Made by a program: the position numbers and the translations under genes. The notes beneath the pieces were generated by a model, which saw nothing but the letters and a program-made list of their open reading frames with translations, searched no databases and was not told the origin of the DNA. Below, piece by piece: positions 13,001 through 18,460 of a DNA stretch of 34,559 bases (within the stretch, counting starts at the first letter, position 1; every line of letters begins with the position of its first letter). This DNA comes from a virus: positions 1-34,559 of IMG/VR virus record IMGVR_UViG_3300010412_000452; one strand, given 5' to 3'.

Positions 13001-13073
13001 AGATTCTCTCCTCGGACTCCTCGGCTGCCTGTGCACCCGGGACCCTCGGACTACTGGTAGAGCCAGTCGTCAT
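1068..13073 (-). CDS. Giant 4001-residue polyvalent-type virion protein with ART-like and macro/DUF4326-like segments
   Basis: One 12-kb frame, ATG at 13073 with GAGGA about 9 nt upstream, overlapping the preceding gene by 23 bp. Segments I can point to: (a) about residues 1120-1235, an ADP-ribosyltransferase-like stretch with VYHATSPARA, then GIYVGSD and VVAITIRKGDLV; (b) about 1586-1845, VYIGR and GNPW, FPVKKVW, PMPGTGHGG, GDIF, NLGGVHGAG and finally CHG, which mix DUF4326 and macro-domain signatures; (c) about 2750-3090, helical segments including NKVFPFFSALYEVNRAW, the PFF-type patch seen in large internal virion proteins; (d) about 3205-3240, a LysM-like stretch (NLQTVADQHEISLQQLI). The remainder is mainly helical and charged. 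It occupies the slot after the portal where many siphophages carry a MuF/ART minor capsid protein. Family knowledge: large phage polyvalent proteins carry effectors that enter the host with the DNA. That this one is injected is inference. The domain calls are by eye and need profile searches. Confidence 0.75.
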   Translation of the reverse strand: MTTGSTSSPRVPGAQAAEESEERIFQPLHTGESGLDPERITLNPEGGQFYLGEEVARRFIRTHTEVMPRLMANLPELGQTTVVRLDSIQTPAARMAYEEFYGKLKPSDIGPTSFQPASFALVNEALDHVNNVVQMIDDMDPYLAGMLKARPESYFLLPEVAQHFEKTDWGALATAEAMSALYDEIGWEGDVLTPDRLRGILDKTPVTAQFFQEYGDQMPAYARPVIAHLMATVPSDFRDRVAALSWEYMQANPDTFLSEALTNEYVYWLFAQANSTQNEQRMNETWYGSLGVAIDTPYRLASGAFSSLWATIADPDNYAVRRALTPGQNFAIAVGVDPSEDHYSTVSGAWDFFGTFYGDPINLAFGVGMGARVAGETPRLGQLANMGRYRSAFAVLVPRFGRNLVKESLPLGSRAPYMRLGYALFSKEVDKFVQTPKVDRLVTGIAEVVAAGRKAGLNQAQIEYELTRRYKNLEQLRKSGALKLITFEDPETVRVGLRAAFQPGGKGAADLRARLEDMVKQAADQLDEIEKAHVAAGTIGVQNLDLKGRQILELTADGSARIVSQEEAIDPDAWYLVGVNILDIDDTTKIVKQLRGLSEEPVEKASRLAQARARYHQRVLDDEGNVIGHIVGSPTLNKEGEATAGARFVVGRTFGQWNVTEIDPRMHTRAQVLDLATPPDPRQPQLPFPGGTSRKRVRRYRYDDRTGFADPIENTMEQAERALREQGLLDDLPTEPSRVLVPDTGGEFAGRGPADMAEQLSIANLPPIRRDPGEPEGILDVVWRYVTTQLVGQAESRENRLAYWRKILRSLGYEERLDTNAIDDLFFRYEELAKLERRAWQMEKRVAALEARKGTAKTRKAKGKIIDEIDELVKGPRVEGGKRQGGLNALKRQIGTQKGAIEKAFYASIGYPVFRGVAVPVNYDPGLDKFTEIRNLARALANSTGKDEQEIYQVLENIIEQGQAGIQDILTVQSRLGMPGEPVIYIGRGESYLGSGARRVSGDGTVTYWTDLDQPIFAGEVTVDAGKMGDDHGLLFGRGVIIGSSDPDVATRIDDVGRVEAENPLGVTRAVLPTDKKHKRVYLNRRSRGPAKKTGEVVEVTPIPASAAVHRDVWDTLGDDQLIEVYHATSPARAQEHVTSGMGGLRKRGEHATDLTAAEGIYVGSDPERLRWLFGREGDEPGQVVAITIRKGDLVQSPEGTKLGYTVRESLNESNIGALVQGKVPTSRIRIWTPEDAAPKMLVEAKTLPGEASSMQRAILGTVGRNVELGEQRSLATGKVTFEGGWVFDVTPGEDMVGGTLSRALAQLDEVQAAAVQGYLDNDLNTVEDLVRRVRAVLDNGDALTHRKADELVANFIRDIGNRADNVAAELMARGVDPDEADALASVLTLRVMDGMGEEIGTKTVLKKTGDLVEEAQYREILNESINKLLSALSYGQYEETGMIPGIIDLLNSPRVRQANAQRRMFAFLEDLYKNPTELTDQELLFQFRSLLSEYSVGFKGERRQKYIDNMMRRLLKQMNKEYDSPEVYALARRTPTATENVAKMNAEVAAARAAKEINENAKRAGAKSGKTRVVTGGTPPTGDHVYIGRRGKGESGYLGNPWNTDGTTAKNLTKQQRLWAEEVESRLPSRPVAFTFPVKKVWNEKASTGLINSSLSQLSETAKKNPESTFLMPMPGTGHGGLSTQEFMDKVYDGLRDLLQDNPNIRLVIPSDEVAARMPRGRLPLGEPGTATQVVAKLKEQGLGSQVVEGGDIFDGSGIPVITTNLGGVHGAGIAKAAEQRGLIKRGAGTAGLVTQSDASWEDKYRLYVQLRMDNDPDFKEAIKNLDGKTLWCPQRDKGPCHGSILMNSIPVNPRRLAEKSLDKGGAKIQSTIDEGLNEAFDYILPYRKKANYQVVPLTGSRYVEFAEPQNEAARSLLGKYGAVTALLIQDPAKRAALTEALGFDPLQAFGRGSIVPLPGSEDVVLEAGQTTARGAASSLAISGEGEVADAGRLFDETMEAPYSMSADLPSGEGTFEEITTAGAAMSAEDVSLQRIEGMDTGLSEVQATAIDEYARLFSEAGGNNAARQNLIKEMLADDRIPQWVKNRYYDEAAQRVRDRAAMLARKPQYAAEGKVTQRGRHIRPSPAHLRRSEVVPPPQDIGAASRRGRQLRLEGMSPREFPGRQMLPAVPDPGYTGSVLPGTVPSRELAIPFDPLGLASLMYGDEVVPDTVKRALSWAAGLVPDRREQRILEKLAKRNGVDGFQGVGGRVFLTEDAQRRALKVRGGEQSPPVDLVQARARAVQTQASLQAARAQQDRGIYLLRELPREAGFLRARKPSQARWALADWSASRYGNTPIRDRLRLGIRRAFGKEPPEYIRLSNGEDDLTTILRTMGLRDEQIAPIISEYLGKPSNERWDYLNDLFSGQIPDLIDDPVLRASMIEFNSTAGNTKFGFAVDGEPLGRTASRTKNNKTVLRPLGPSQMSDHYPAPPSEFYTMLRRYKTARAAGSNVYSQGIGDVRKAREAKMAQIKNILDEQGISLEPDELEAMAFALVEQGDIRAWRRGLDYVGDGMKQGFRFMHRAFTKMQLAARPFTWFSRVVVLDEMLRGAMADMPSLYRNPFKYVAATMASQQIAASSKNVQNLRRVVQQTLGPMLDTENIDDLLRVLDEVLPGQRARLLAEFSNIEKIEDIPVGAVRAWIKRNVDLNISSTQVLGTSTPRAVKRAVIRNNKVQDKLKKYLLPDGFTFEEIDEIMQASWAKTLSNEIAVSSDSMSWEPTMSKRQKNLFGQAWAHQVGQLHDDPYFREATMRYAELVAKEPVDPAAAHRIVTGNHWGRMRENIEAMARYAGVEWEDDFALADWYLNYLANNFVANLMQPMIIGQRPAEAANTIMRFVHEGRIETMFNGVPFTAEYNRARPQRWAEAFGELASGVTENSAVRMPSAVAAPFDMRYAMDGTHDNLLSATADFIIQYAGEKSTQIFNRRPAYIATFADEKARLLRVGMDEKAADTVARQLAAQRVNDVYFNMKDVPHIVAQMNKVFPFFSALYEVNRAWMYRMPKFLGGGNWFVGQYKLQSRSYRLLRALVSSGLIEVAEETEDTLGAEGRGMRLRISRHLLSNNQAAKWASGGMHWMITNPVVLSTLIFASDVFTEMSQEAVDQYKRDVLANPGKLEFGISVGWPVDPTSKGLGSALQLGVGLGPLPGAAAGQLMARINWAGSNEFVPVGPDTNLQTVADQHEISLQQLITQNRPALSIALGTEALNQMMAGELDPRDVTLPQLNLEIPKSNLYEEIIDDIFFPYGRPEGGVESLAFIGASFMPSWSRFLLRGIALSGVVGEDAPYEVTDTGDIVFDGDFATSLGNAFLPPEQRAQMAAEVLRAMQFMYARDARANPGTPSRFERVIEMSVKMDELELSLNKDGKDPSIDTDDPRSVEWQDLNSSIAEQNKILVNDAVNIAMTNSTMRGLLGLFGPANPSIMYTEQKQAGMYYATRDFVDHGAVKGLDVTNVDLSDVLSGDPERIEEELQTYYDLLVAWMEDPSGDEAKQALKTYLPELQYYLRGTTYWREGGVPPLVRAYEERIDLIRDGKIAPYEPEIQFILEMKANNVLSFETQLAETFGTTDPIEQARAILANQDQYRELLKMYDAADMATDVIDKQIGGDWAQFVNREDQYLPSAYRTMRDKQRDLLDAIDEIQELFDSPLAPDATPGEIREQRDALRRVEGFLRDYRALSEEDAQFIDSPRDYLLSQYYEEYAEPMFRQQGDLYDALANAHTAEEKDAIWAQIRDTENLFYNRQPVVFTADGQAVTMPSLITRSRSGKSTEDQARWDIKNLLKPTTWLSQAVTTQLAESHPDLAEMLPTTEQDFKLYEEWSQQISNLKASEERGEIDEWEYSDRKQEIDQAFKDYLVQEGRESELWWYEATPAMRMTVVGYTQSIPNFDQYVGQIMEIRRAADAAEVSRRGRAVDPYYEELYQDWKIRFDTDPAFQQGVLQLADMMDMTYDHRSFWRRVMLGIYE

Positions 13074-13572
13074 TCGGCGGTTCCTCGAACTGGTAGAGAT
13101 CGACTTCGATTGGCTCTGCCATGTAGGGCTGCCTCATAGCAGACGAGATTCCCTCGATCATAGCAGCACGCAGGGCACCCGACATGCTGTTGGTCTGCAT
13201 CGACTGAAGCAGGCGCGACCATCCAGCCATGTTGCGGCGCTGCCTGGTCTCGGGTCGTCCGCCCAGCGTACCGCCCAGCTTACGACTGGCGAACTCCATC
13301 GGATCGGGCGCGGCGAGGCCGGGGCCTCCGCCCCGGACCCCGGCACGCCCCCCACGCCCCCCGGCAGGAGAGGGGGCTGCGGGTGCCATGACCTGCTTGG
13401 CGATGGGAGCTACCGCTTGACCGGCTTCCAGCATCGATACATCGCCATACTGCAAGTCCGAGCCGGAGAGCCCGGGTGTTGCCGGGGCCTCCAGGTCGTG
13501 GCGCTTTGCGTTCTTGCCCACCCCGCTGGCCTGTGGGGGTCGGCCGTCGGGGGGGATGATCCCGCCTGCCAT
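13051..13572 (-). CDS. Small Gly/Pro/Ala-rich late protein between portal and giant protein
   Basis: 173 residues. The ATG at 13572 follows the portal stop after one base, and a TAGGAGC ribosome binding site sits inside the end of the portal gene. The stop overlaps the start of the giant gene by 23 bp, so the three genes are translationally linked. The first 85 residues look disordered (Pro, Gly and Arg rich, with a GGRGGRAGVRGGGPG run around residues 71-85). The last 75 residues look helical (MAGWSRLLQSMQTN, GALRAAMIEGISSAMRQ) and end in an acidic, aromatic tail (NDDWLYQ). I recognise no family. Position suggests a head-assembly or internal virion role, for example a scaffold-like or portal-associated protein; this is inference from location. 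Confidence 0.8.
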   Translation of the reverse strand: MAGGIIPPDGRPPQASGVGKNAKRHDLEAPATPGLSGSDLQYGDVSMLEAGQAVAPIAKQVMAPAAPSPAGGRGGRAGVRGGGPGLAAPDPMEFASRKLGGTLGGRPETRQRRNMAGWSRLLQSMQTNSMSGALRAAMIEGISSAMRQPYMAEPIEVDLYQFEEPPNDDWLYQ

Positions 13573-13573
13573 G

Positions 13574-15259
13574 TCAGGCTCCTACTGCTAGTGCTTCGGG
13601 TGGGATGCCTTCCAGCTCTTCCTCCATCGGCTCGCCACCCTGTGGCATGTCGGGAACCGTCATCGCCATCTGTTGCTGGTTCGCCATCTGTGCAGCTTGA
13701 GCCTGCTCTTCGAGCATTTCGTTGTACTTGTTGATAGCCTCGTAAAGGGGCAATCCCTTCCTGGCCATCTGTTCTCTGAGCTTTCCCCAAACGCGGAGAT
13801 CAAGTCCACCGGGGGTGCTAGCCAGGGTCTGAAAGGCGACGGCTCCAGCCTCATCCATACGCTCCAGTTCTATCTCGCGCATCAGGTCTTCCACATCCGA
13901 GATGCCCGGCATCTCCTCCATGGCCCGACGCTTGGACTGCACTCCGGCCTGGTTGGCCTGGAGGTTCATCAGGAATCCCTGATACCCGCCCAGACCGAAA
14001 CCGTAGTGGACGCGAACAGCATAGTCGCCGTCGATGTCTTTCAGCGGCACATAGGTGTCCGAGAACTTCTTGCCTCGCATCGTCCCCGAGATCTGGCGCT
14101 CCTCGTTGCCGAAGGCGATCTCGTCGATCTCGTAGGCCATGGCGAACAGGCGTTCCATCCCGTCGGAGATGATGTCCCAGTATCGACCGATGACGGTGTC
14201 GATGGCCTCGGACAGCTGCTCTAGTGTCTTCGATGCGGTGTACTGCGAGGAGTTCTGGATCTCGCCCTGCCGCATCTCCGGGTTGCGGTTGAGGATCCGG
14301 GAGAACCTCTCCAGGGTCTCGATGTCCCGGTCTGCCTGGAGGGTCATCTCCGGCTGGAGTGATCCCATCTCTCCTTGGAGTCCGAGCTTGTTGATCTGGT
14401 AGGGGCCCAGCTTGATGGTCCCCTCGTGCCCCTTCACCCAGTAGACCGGATAGACGACCCGGTCACCGAAGGCCAGCTTCTGGGAGATGATGCGGCTGAT
14501 CGCCACCATCAGGGAGATCTGATCATTGAACTGGCTGAGCCCGGACAGCCCGTTCGGGGAGAAGGACTGGAAGACGTGGCCGGGCACGAACCCCAGATTG
14601 TGGAACTCGGTGATCGAGAACTCGTCCGAGCAGAGGACATGCTTGGTGTCGTCGAGGTATTCGATCACCTCGACCTTGTCCTCTCCCGTCTCACCGAACG
14701 CCTTGGGCACGTCGCTCTTTCGTGATTCGGCCAGGCCAAGCCGGACGGCTTCCGCACGGGGAATCTCGTACCTGAACATCAGGTCTGACAGCTCGACCGG
14801 CCTGGTCCCGGCCCTCCGCTCGACTCCTGGATAGCAGTCGCGCGGATCGCGAATCTCGAATCTCGGTCCGTTCTCGTCGGTGGTCACGATGACGATGGCC
14901 CGGCCTACCAGCAGCCACCACGCCACCTCCCACATGAACTCCTTGCCACCCGGCAGGGAGTTCTTCAGGTAGGAGAAGGCGATGCGCTCCAGCAGCCCGA
15001 CCCGCTTGCCTTCGGCTGCGGTGCGGTCTACGGGATCTTTGACGATGTCGGGCAGCCGACCGATCTGTGTGGCCAGGTCGTCGTGCGCCAGGCGCACCAT
15101 GTTGACGACGTGGGTCGGCTCGTCCTTCGGGAAGTACTTCTGGTACTGCTCGGGCAGTTTGCCTTCGTACAGCTCTGCAAGAACAGAGAACTCTGTGAGA
15201 TCCTCGACGGGCTTGCGGAGCTCAAGCTCGGATTTGAGGGTGCGGAACAACTCGTTCAT
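13574..15259 (-). CDS. Phage portal protein
   Basis: 561 residues, within the normal portal size. The ATG (15259-15257) overlaps the terminase TGA in an ATGA junction, the classic terminase-portal order. The N-terminal half has the alternating pattern of actinophage portals: VVNMVRLAHDD, then WEVAWWLLVGRAIVIVTTDENG and EIRDPRDCYPG (wing and clip region). The long helical middle (FNDQISLMVAISRIISQK) fits the stem. The C-terminal region is helical and Gln/Met rich (residues about 500-540) and ends in an acidic, Pro-containing tail. Portals form the dodecameric ring at one capsid vertex through which DNA is packaged and ejected and to which the terminase docks. Assignment rests on synteny plus general sequence pattern. 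Confidence 0.85.
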   Translation of the reverse strand: MNELFRTLKSELELRKPVEDLTEFSVLAELYEGKLPEQYQKYFPKDEPTHVVNMVRLAHDDLATQIGRLPDIVKDPVDRTAAEGKRVGLLERIAFSYLKNSLPGGKEFMWEVAWWLLVGRAIVIVTTDENGPRFEIRDPRDCYPGVERRAGTRPVELSDLMFRYEIPRAEAVRLGLAESRKSDVPKAFGETGEDKVEVIEYLDDTKHVLCSDEFSITEFHNLGFVPGHVFQSFSPNGLSGLSQFNDQISLMVAISRIISQKLAFGDRVVYPVYWVKGHEGTIKLGPYQINKLGLQGEMGSLQPEMTLQADRDIETLERFSRILNRNPEMRQGEIQNSSQYTASKTLEQLSEAIDTVIGRYWDIISDGMERLFAMAYEIDEIAFGNEERQISGTMRGKKFSDTYVPLKDIDGDYAVRVHYGFGLGGYQGFLMNLQANQAGVQSKRRAMEEMPGISDVEDLMREIELERMDEAGAVAFQTLASTPGGLDLRVWGKLREQMARKGLPLYEAINKYNEMLEEQAQAAQMANQQQMAMTVPDMPQGGEPMEEELEGIPPEALAVGA

Positions 15260-17202
15260 CTATTCAGCGAAAACAGCTTTCCGTACCGTTGTATTCCTTC
15301 GTGTATCGGAGTCATCGATCCTACATCGACGGCATACACAGACTGCTGTAGATGTTCGCTGAGATCCGACCATCCGGGCATGACATCCGGGACCATGTTG
15401 GTGTACTCGTTGTGCATCTCCACCCAGCACCCGTAGGCGAGCCAGAGCGCCATGGGGATGTCGTTGGGGCGCTTGGGCCAGCGGATCAGAGCCTTGAGGA
15501 GATCCTCTGCCTTCTGCTGGTCGGCGGCTCCGGCGTACGGGACGACCAGGGTGTTGTTGCGCAGGCTCCTCTCCAGGAGCGGGATGCCCAGCATGGGATC
15601 GTTCTTGCGAGCGTCGGTCATCCACGGATCGATCATGAACCCGTACTTCGACTGAGCCCTCACCAGCCGCGGGTCCCGGGCCAGCGCCTTCTGGTAGGCG
15701 TTGATCTCGATCCTCACCCGGTTCACCCCATAGGACTTGACGAACCCGAGGATGGTGTCGGCATGGGTTTCGGGGCTGACCCGTGCGTGCCAGTAGTCCA
15801 CCACCCAGGTGTACTCGCACTTCGGACACCCGGCCAGCACCACCAGCGCAGACTCGGATGAGGTCTTCGTCTCACCGGCTGCCGGGTCGAACCCGATGGT
15901 CACCAGCGGGTTGACGTTGCAGTGCCGGGGGAGCTCCGAGAAGTGGAGGGAGGTATCCAGGATCCCCCCTGATCCCGTTTCGCCCCGCACCAGATCAGGG
16001 CCGAAGTACTCTACCTTGGAGGTACGAATGTTCTGATTGAAGCACGCCTCGAACAGCACGTCGCCCATGGCGGCACGCTGTGCCTCCAGGAACCAGAAGG
16101 GTCGCAGGGTGGGCCAGAGGATGCACCCCGAGTGGTCCGGGTCATCCACCGGATCGCACCGCTCGTAGTCGTGTGCCTTCTGCTCCACGATGAGCAGCTT
16201 GTGCCTGCCCACGCTCAGCTCGCTGGCGTTCTCCTTCACCCTCTCCCAGAGATCGCCGGTCATGGAGGGGAGGTGGGATCCGATACCCATCAGGGCGGTG
16301 TGGGGCTCACGCCGGGTCATCACCTGGGTGGTCAGCCACACGTAGTCACGCTGGGTCTGCGCCTCGGACTCTGCGGCGTCGATGTCCTGCGGATCGTCCA
16401 CGACGATGATGTCCGCATCGCGGGACAGCAGGTTGGTGCCCTTTCCGGCGGGGAGCATGGTAGGAGCTTTGGCAGCCGTCTCCCTGCCACGCACCATCAG
16501 CTGGTCCGACGACCAGGGCAGCTTGTCGTCCTGGAAGGGACCGTACAGCCTGTTGAGCTCTTCGTTGGATTCCAGCTCCGCCTTGACGTAGCCCATGTTC
16601 TGCTTCGAGGTGGAGAGGATACCGGCCACGTAGATGATGCGGATGGAGGGCTTGCGGCAGATCGCCCAGATGATCGAGTGGAGCAGCAGCTCCGTCTTCC
16701 CGTGCCTGGGGGGTGCGAGGAGGAGGAGGGAGATCAGGTGGTCCCCGTCGGCAATCATCCTGTTCAGCTCGGGTAGTTCGACATCCAGCTCCAGGTAGGA
16801 GTGGACCCACATAGGGAGGGGCTCCTTGAAGGCGAGCGACACGAACACATGGAACCAGGCCAGCTGGTGCCGGGGAGTCTCGTACGGGTTGCCCGTCGCA
16901 GGGTCGGTGAAGAACCTGGCCCGCCACTCGGGGAACCTCTCGGGCTCGAGGAGCTGCGCCGCTTCGCTGAGGGCCTCGGCCGTGGGGGTGAGGATCTCCT
17001 TGCGGATGATGGCCAGGTCGTTGAGGATGGTGGCCTGGCTCACCGGCTTGCACCGGAAGTGTCGGGCGATCTCCGACGCCATCATCCTGGTAGACCAGCC
17101 GGTGGGTCCCTTGTCCCAGGGGTCACGCCACCCGAACTTCCCGGTCAGGTGGTCTTGGATGTACTGTCGCCTCAGCTTGGCGTTGTAGGGGAGTGGCTCC
17201 AC
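15256..17202 (-). CDS. terL: Terminase large subunit with N-terminal helix-turn-helix
   Basis: 648 residues, GTG start at 17202, four bases after the preceding stop. Residues about 37-70 look like a helix-turn-helix (MMASEIARHFRCKPVSQATI). The ATPase follows: Walker A APPRHGKT at 163-170 and Walker B DIIVVDD at 264-270. The C-terminal RNase H-fold nuclease has its first acidic residue in TIGFDPAAG (D439), a second in RIEIN (E499) and a third near PNDIPMAL (about 600). The protein pumps DNA into the prohead through the portal and cuts the concatemer. The fused N-terminal HTH is of interest because no separate small terminase gene is visible nearby; it may supply DNA recognition. No frame defects are seen. 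Confidence 0.95.
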   Translation of the reverse strand: MEPLPYNAKLRRQYIQDHLTGKFGWRDPWDKGPTGWSTRMMASEIARHFRCKPVSQATILNDLAIIRKEILTPTAEALSEAAQLLEPERFPEWRARFFTDPATGNPYETPRHQLAWFHVFVSLAFKEPLPMWVHSYLELDVELPELNRMIADGDHLISLLLLAPPRHGKTELLLHSIIWAICRKPSIRIIYVAGILSTSKQNMGYVKAELESNEELNRLYGPFQDDKLPWSSDQLMVRGRETAAKAPTMLPAGKGTNLLSRDADIIVVDDPQDIDAAESEAQTQRDYVWLTTQVMTRREPHTALMGIGSHLPSMTGDLWERVKENASELSVGRHKLLIVEQKAHDYERCDPVDDPDHSGCILWPTLRPFWFLEAQRAAMGDVLFEACFNQNIRTSKVEYFGPDLVRGETGSGGILDTSLHFSELPRHCNVNPLVTIGFDPAAGETKTSSESALVVLAGCPKCEYTWVVDYWHARVSPETHADTILGFVKSYGVNRVRIEINAYQKALARDPRLVRAQSKYGFMIDPWMTDARKNDPMLGIPLLERSLRNNTLVVPYAGAADQQKAEDLLKALIRWPKRPNDIPMALWLAYGCWVEMHNEYTNMVPDVMPGWSDLSEHLQQSVYAVDVGSMTPIHEGIQRYGKLFSLNR

Positions 17203-17206
17203 AAGG

Positions 17207-17428
17207 TCAGATCCATCCGCCTGTCAGGAAGTGGGTGACCAGCCAGGCGAGGAAGGCGACCAGCACGAACCGCCGGATCTTGTATCCACCTGGCTTGCCC
17301 TGGATGCCGAACCACTTCCAGACATGCTCGGAGAGCGTGTCACCGCGATCCTTGTCCAGGATGGCGGGAACCTCGATGGCGAAGAACATGGCGATCCAGA
17401 ACAGCCACGCCCACGTCCAGCCACTCAC
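17207..17428 (-). CDS. Small two-helix membrane protein, holin-cassette type
   Basis: 73 residues from a GTG start that shares GTGA with the stop of the upstream holin-like gene. Residues about 4-21 (WTWAWLFWIAMFFAIEV) and about 51-69 (RRFVLVAFLAWLVTHFL) are hydrophobic helices, separated by a polar loop containing DTLSEHVWKWFG. The amphipathic TLSEHVWKWF motif with a following helix is, from memory, shared by small membrane proteins found beside holins in actinobacteriophage genomes. A role in lysis or membrane permeabilisation is inferred. No endolysin is visible in the window, which weakens the lysis-cassette reading. Confidence 0.8.
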   Translation of the reverse strand: MSGWTWAWLFWIAMFFAIEVPAILDKDRGDTLSEHVWKWFGIQGKPGGYKIRRFVLVAFLAWLVTHFLTGGWI

Positions 17429-17748
17429 TCGGTGACCTCAGGACCGGGATGCTCCACGTCGATGTCACGGAACATCTCCGCCAGGGCGTTCTCCACGTTG
17501 GCACGCTCCTGGGTTCGGGCAGCCAGGAAGGCAGAGTACTTGACTGCGTTGGCCTTGGCGTAGGACTGGTCGACCACTCCCTCACCTACGATGAACCCCA
17601 CCACACCGATGGCCAGTGCCAGGAGATCCTGGGGCCCCAGGCCCCACCCGTAGAAGTGGTTGCCCAGGACGATGGCCACCAGGACGACCATGGAGAGGAA
17701 CTTGCGAGAGGTGAGCTTCTGAATCCACATACGGGAATAGTAACCCAT
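17425..17748 (-). CDS. Holin-like small membrane protein
   Basis: 107 residues from ATG 17748, or 101 from the internal ATG at MWIQKL (17730). Neither start has a clear ribosome binding site, so the start is uncertain. Two hydrophobic helices lie at about residues 18-34 (FLSMVVLVAIVLGNHFY) and 42-57 (LLALAIGVVGFIVGEG), with a short turn, then a charged helical tail rich in Ala and Glu. Two close membrane helices with a charged C-terminus is the class II holin topology. It is the first gene of the leftward late operon, directly beside the divergent control region, and is followed by a second membrane protein and the terminase. Holin function is inferred from topology. Confidence 0.75.
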   Translation of the reverse strand: MGYYSRMWIQKLTSRKFLSMVVLVAIVLGNHFYGWGLGPQDLLALAIGVVGFIVGEGVVDQSYAKANAVKYSAFLAARTQERANVENALAEMFRDIDVEHPGPEVTE

Positions 17749-17955
17749 CAGGTGTGGTTTGCATTCCCGAGAGTGTTACTCTCCTGCTCGGACTCACTGC
17801 GACGGTCCGAGGGAACTGGGGTCAGAAGTCCCCCACAGGGTCTGGTGGTGCGCAGGCTTGAACAGCCATCACCCCGGGGGCAGGGAGTACGGTAGACGAT
17901 CTACCAGGAAACCGAAAAGGGATTCCCCCCTTCTGGGGAACCATTTCTTCTTCTT

Positions 17956-17972
17956 GTTCAATGCATTTGAAC
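17956..17972. promoter_or_regulatory. Operator-like inverted repeat GTTCAA-N5-TTGAAC
   Basis: Perfect 6-bp arms separated by TGCAT, in an AT-richer patch of the divergent region. Size and symmetry fit a dimeric repressor site. No repressor gene is visible in the window, so the binding partner is unknown. Confidence 0.35.
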
Positions 17973-18022
17973 ATAGGATCTACTGCTCTGATCCTCGGGA
18001 TACTGGGGTGAAGAAAGAGCTA

Positions 18023-18038
18023 CCCCCCGTGAGGGGGG
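18023..18038 (+). other. GC hairpin CCCCCC-GTGA-GGGGGG with GNRA-type tetraloop
   Basis: A six-pair all-GC stem closes a GTGA loop, which in a rightward transcript would be a GNRA tetraloop. No T-tract follows, so it is not an intrinsic terminator. It may be part of a folded leader RNA or a pause site. Confidence 0.4.
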
Positions 18039-18106
18039 AGGTGTGTATCCAGATATGCGCATAATCGCAGCATATCGTGCCTGTTCAGGCGGATTTCTAT
18101 CATGAT

Positions 18107-18123
18107 ACACACACACACACACA
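18107..18123. repeat. AC dinucleotide repeat
   Basis: Uninterrupted (AC)8 followed by A, 17 bases, in the non-coding divergent region. A repeat of this kind can change length by replication slippage. Confidence 0.85.
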
Positions 18124-18278
18124 TGGATAACTGAAAAGGGGGTGGGTCATTTCAACACATGAACGCCAACCATCATAGAATCCCCTCCCCGGCTTCGGGG
18201 TATCATATACTCCTACCCCCTGGCACCATGCACCGCCGACCACCGGGGGCGGTGTCGGGGGGAGAATGGCACGGGCAC

Positions 18279-18294
18279 GGGGGGGTTCCCCCCC
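18279..18294. repeat. Seven-G/seven-C inverted repeat
   Basis: Seven G, TT, seven C, flanked by C and G (18278-18295). It could form an extremely stable hairpin in either transcript, but there is no T-tract to make it a standard terminator. Confidence 0.6.
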
Positions 18295-18323
18295 GGACCC
18301 CCGGTGCAGCAGGGCCGACAGCG

Positions 18324-18344
18324 ACCACCACCACCACCACCACC
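18324..18344. repeat. ACC trinucleotide repeat
   Basis: Seven perfect ACC units, followed by ACT ACC, in the leader of the first rightward gene. I see no supported gene in which it would be translated. Confidence 0.85.
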
Positions 18345-18460
18345 ACTACCTTCCTCGCTGGCTCTGCTACCCCCCACCTCGTGCCTGCCCGTCGAGACGG
18401 TTTACGCGTGTTTGTGTGTGGGTGGGGTGACAGCGACGACGACAGAGAAAGGAGAGTCGC

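Larger units (their letters stand above)
17749..18460. promoter_or_regulatory. Divergent intergenic control region with hairpins and palindromes
   Basis: 712 bases without a convincing gene, lying between the leftward late operon and the first rightward gene, so it should hold promoters for both directions. I see no confident -35/-10 pair. It contains perfect inverted repeats: GAGAGT/ACTCTC (17769-17783, 3-nt loop), CTCGGAC/GTCCGAG (17787-17811), GGTAG/CTACC (17891-17905), TTCCCC/GGGGAA (17923-17940), GTTCAA/TTGAAC (17956-17972), CCCCCC-GTGA-GGGGGG (18023-18038, a GNRA-type loop in a rightward RNA), TATGCGCATA (18054-18063), CCCCG/CGGGG (18187-18200) and a seven-G/seven-C repeat (18279-18294). 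Simple repeats are listed separately. Such density of dyads fits operators and folded leaders. Confidence 0.6.

Noticed and set aside
1068-13073. Idea that the giant protein is an N4-type virion RNA polymerase
   Set aside because: Size fits, but I could not find the T7-like polymerase motifs A, B and C in sensible order.
17840-17910. tRNA-like or T-loop-like sequence (GGCTTGAACAGCC) with flanking stems
   Set aside because: The T-loop lacks TTCRA, no 7-bp acceptor stem or anticodon arm can be drawn, and the stems nearby are independent short hairpins.
17822-17974. 50-residue minus-strand frame starting MFKCIEQEEEM in the divergent region
   Set aside because: No ribosome binding site, Pro-rich low-quality sequence, and it lies over several hairpins; chance frame more likely.
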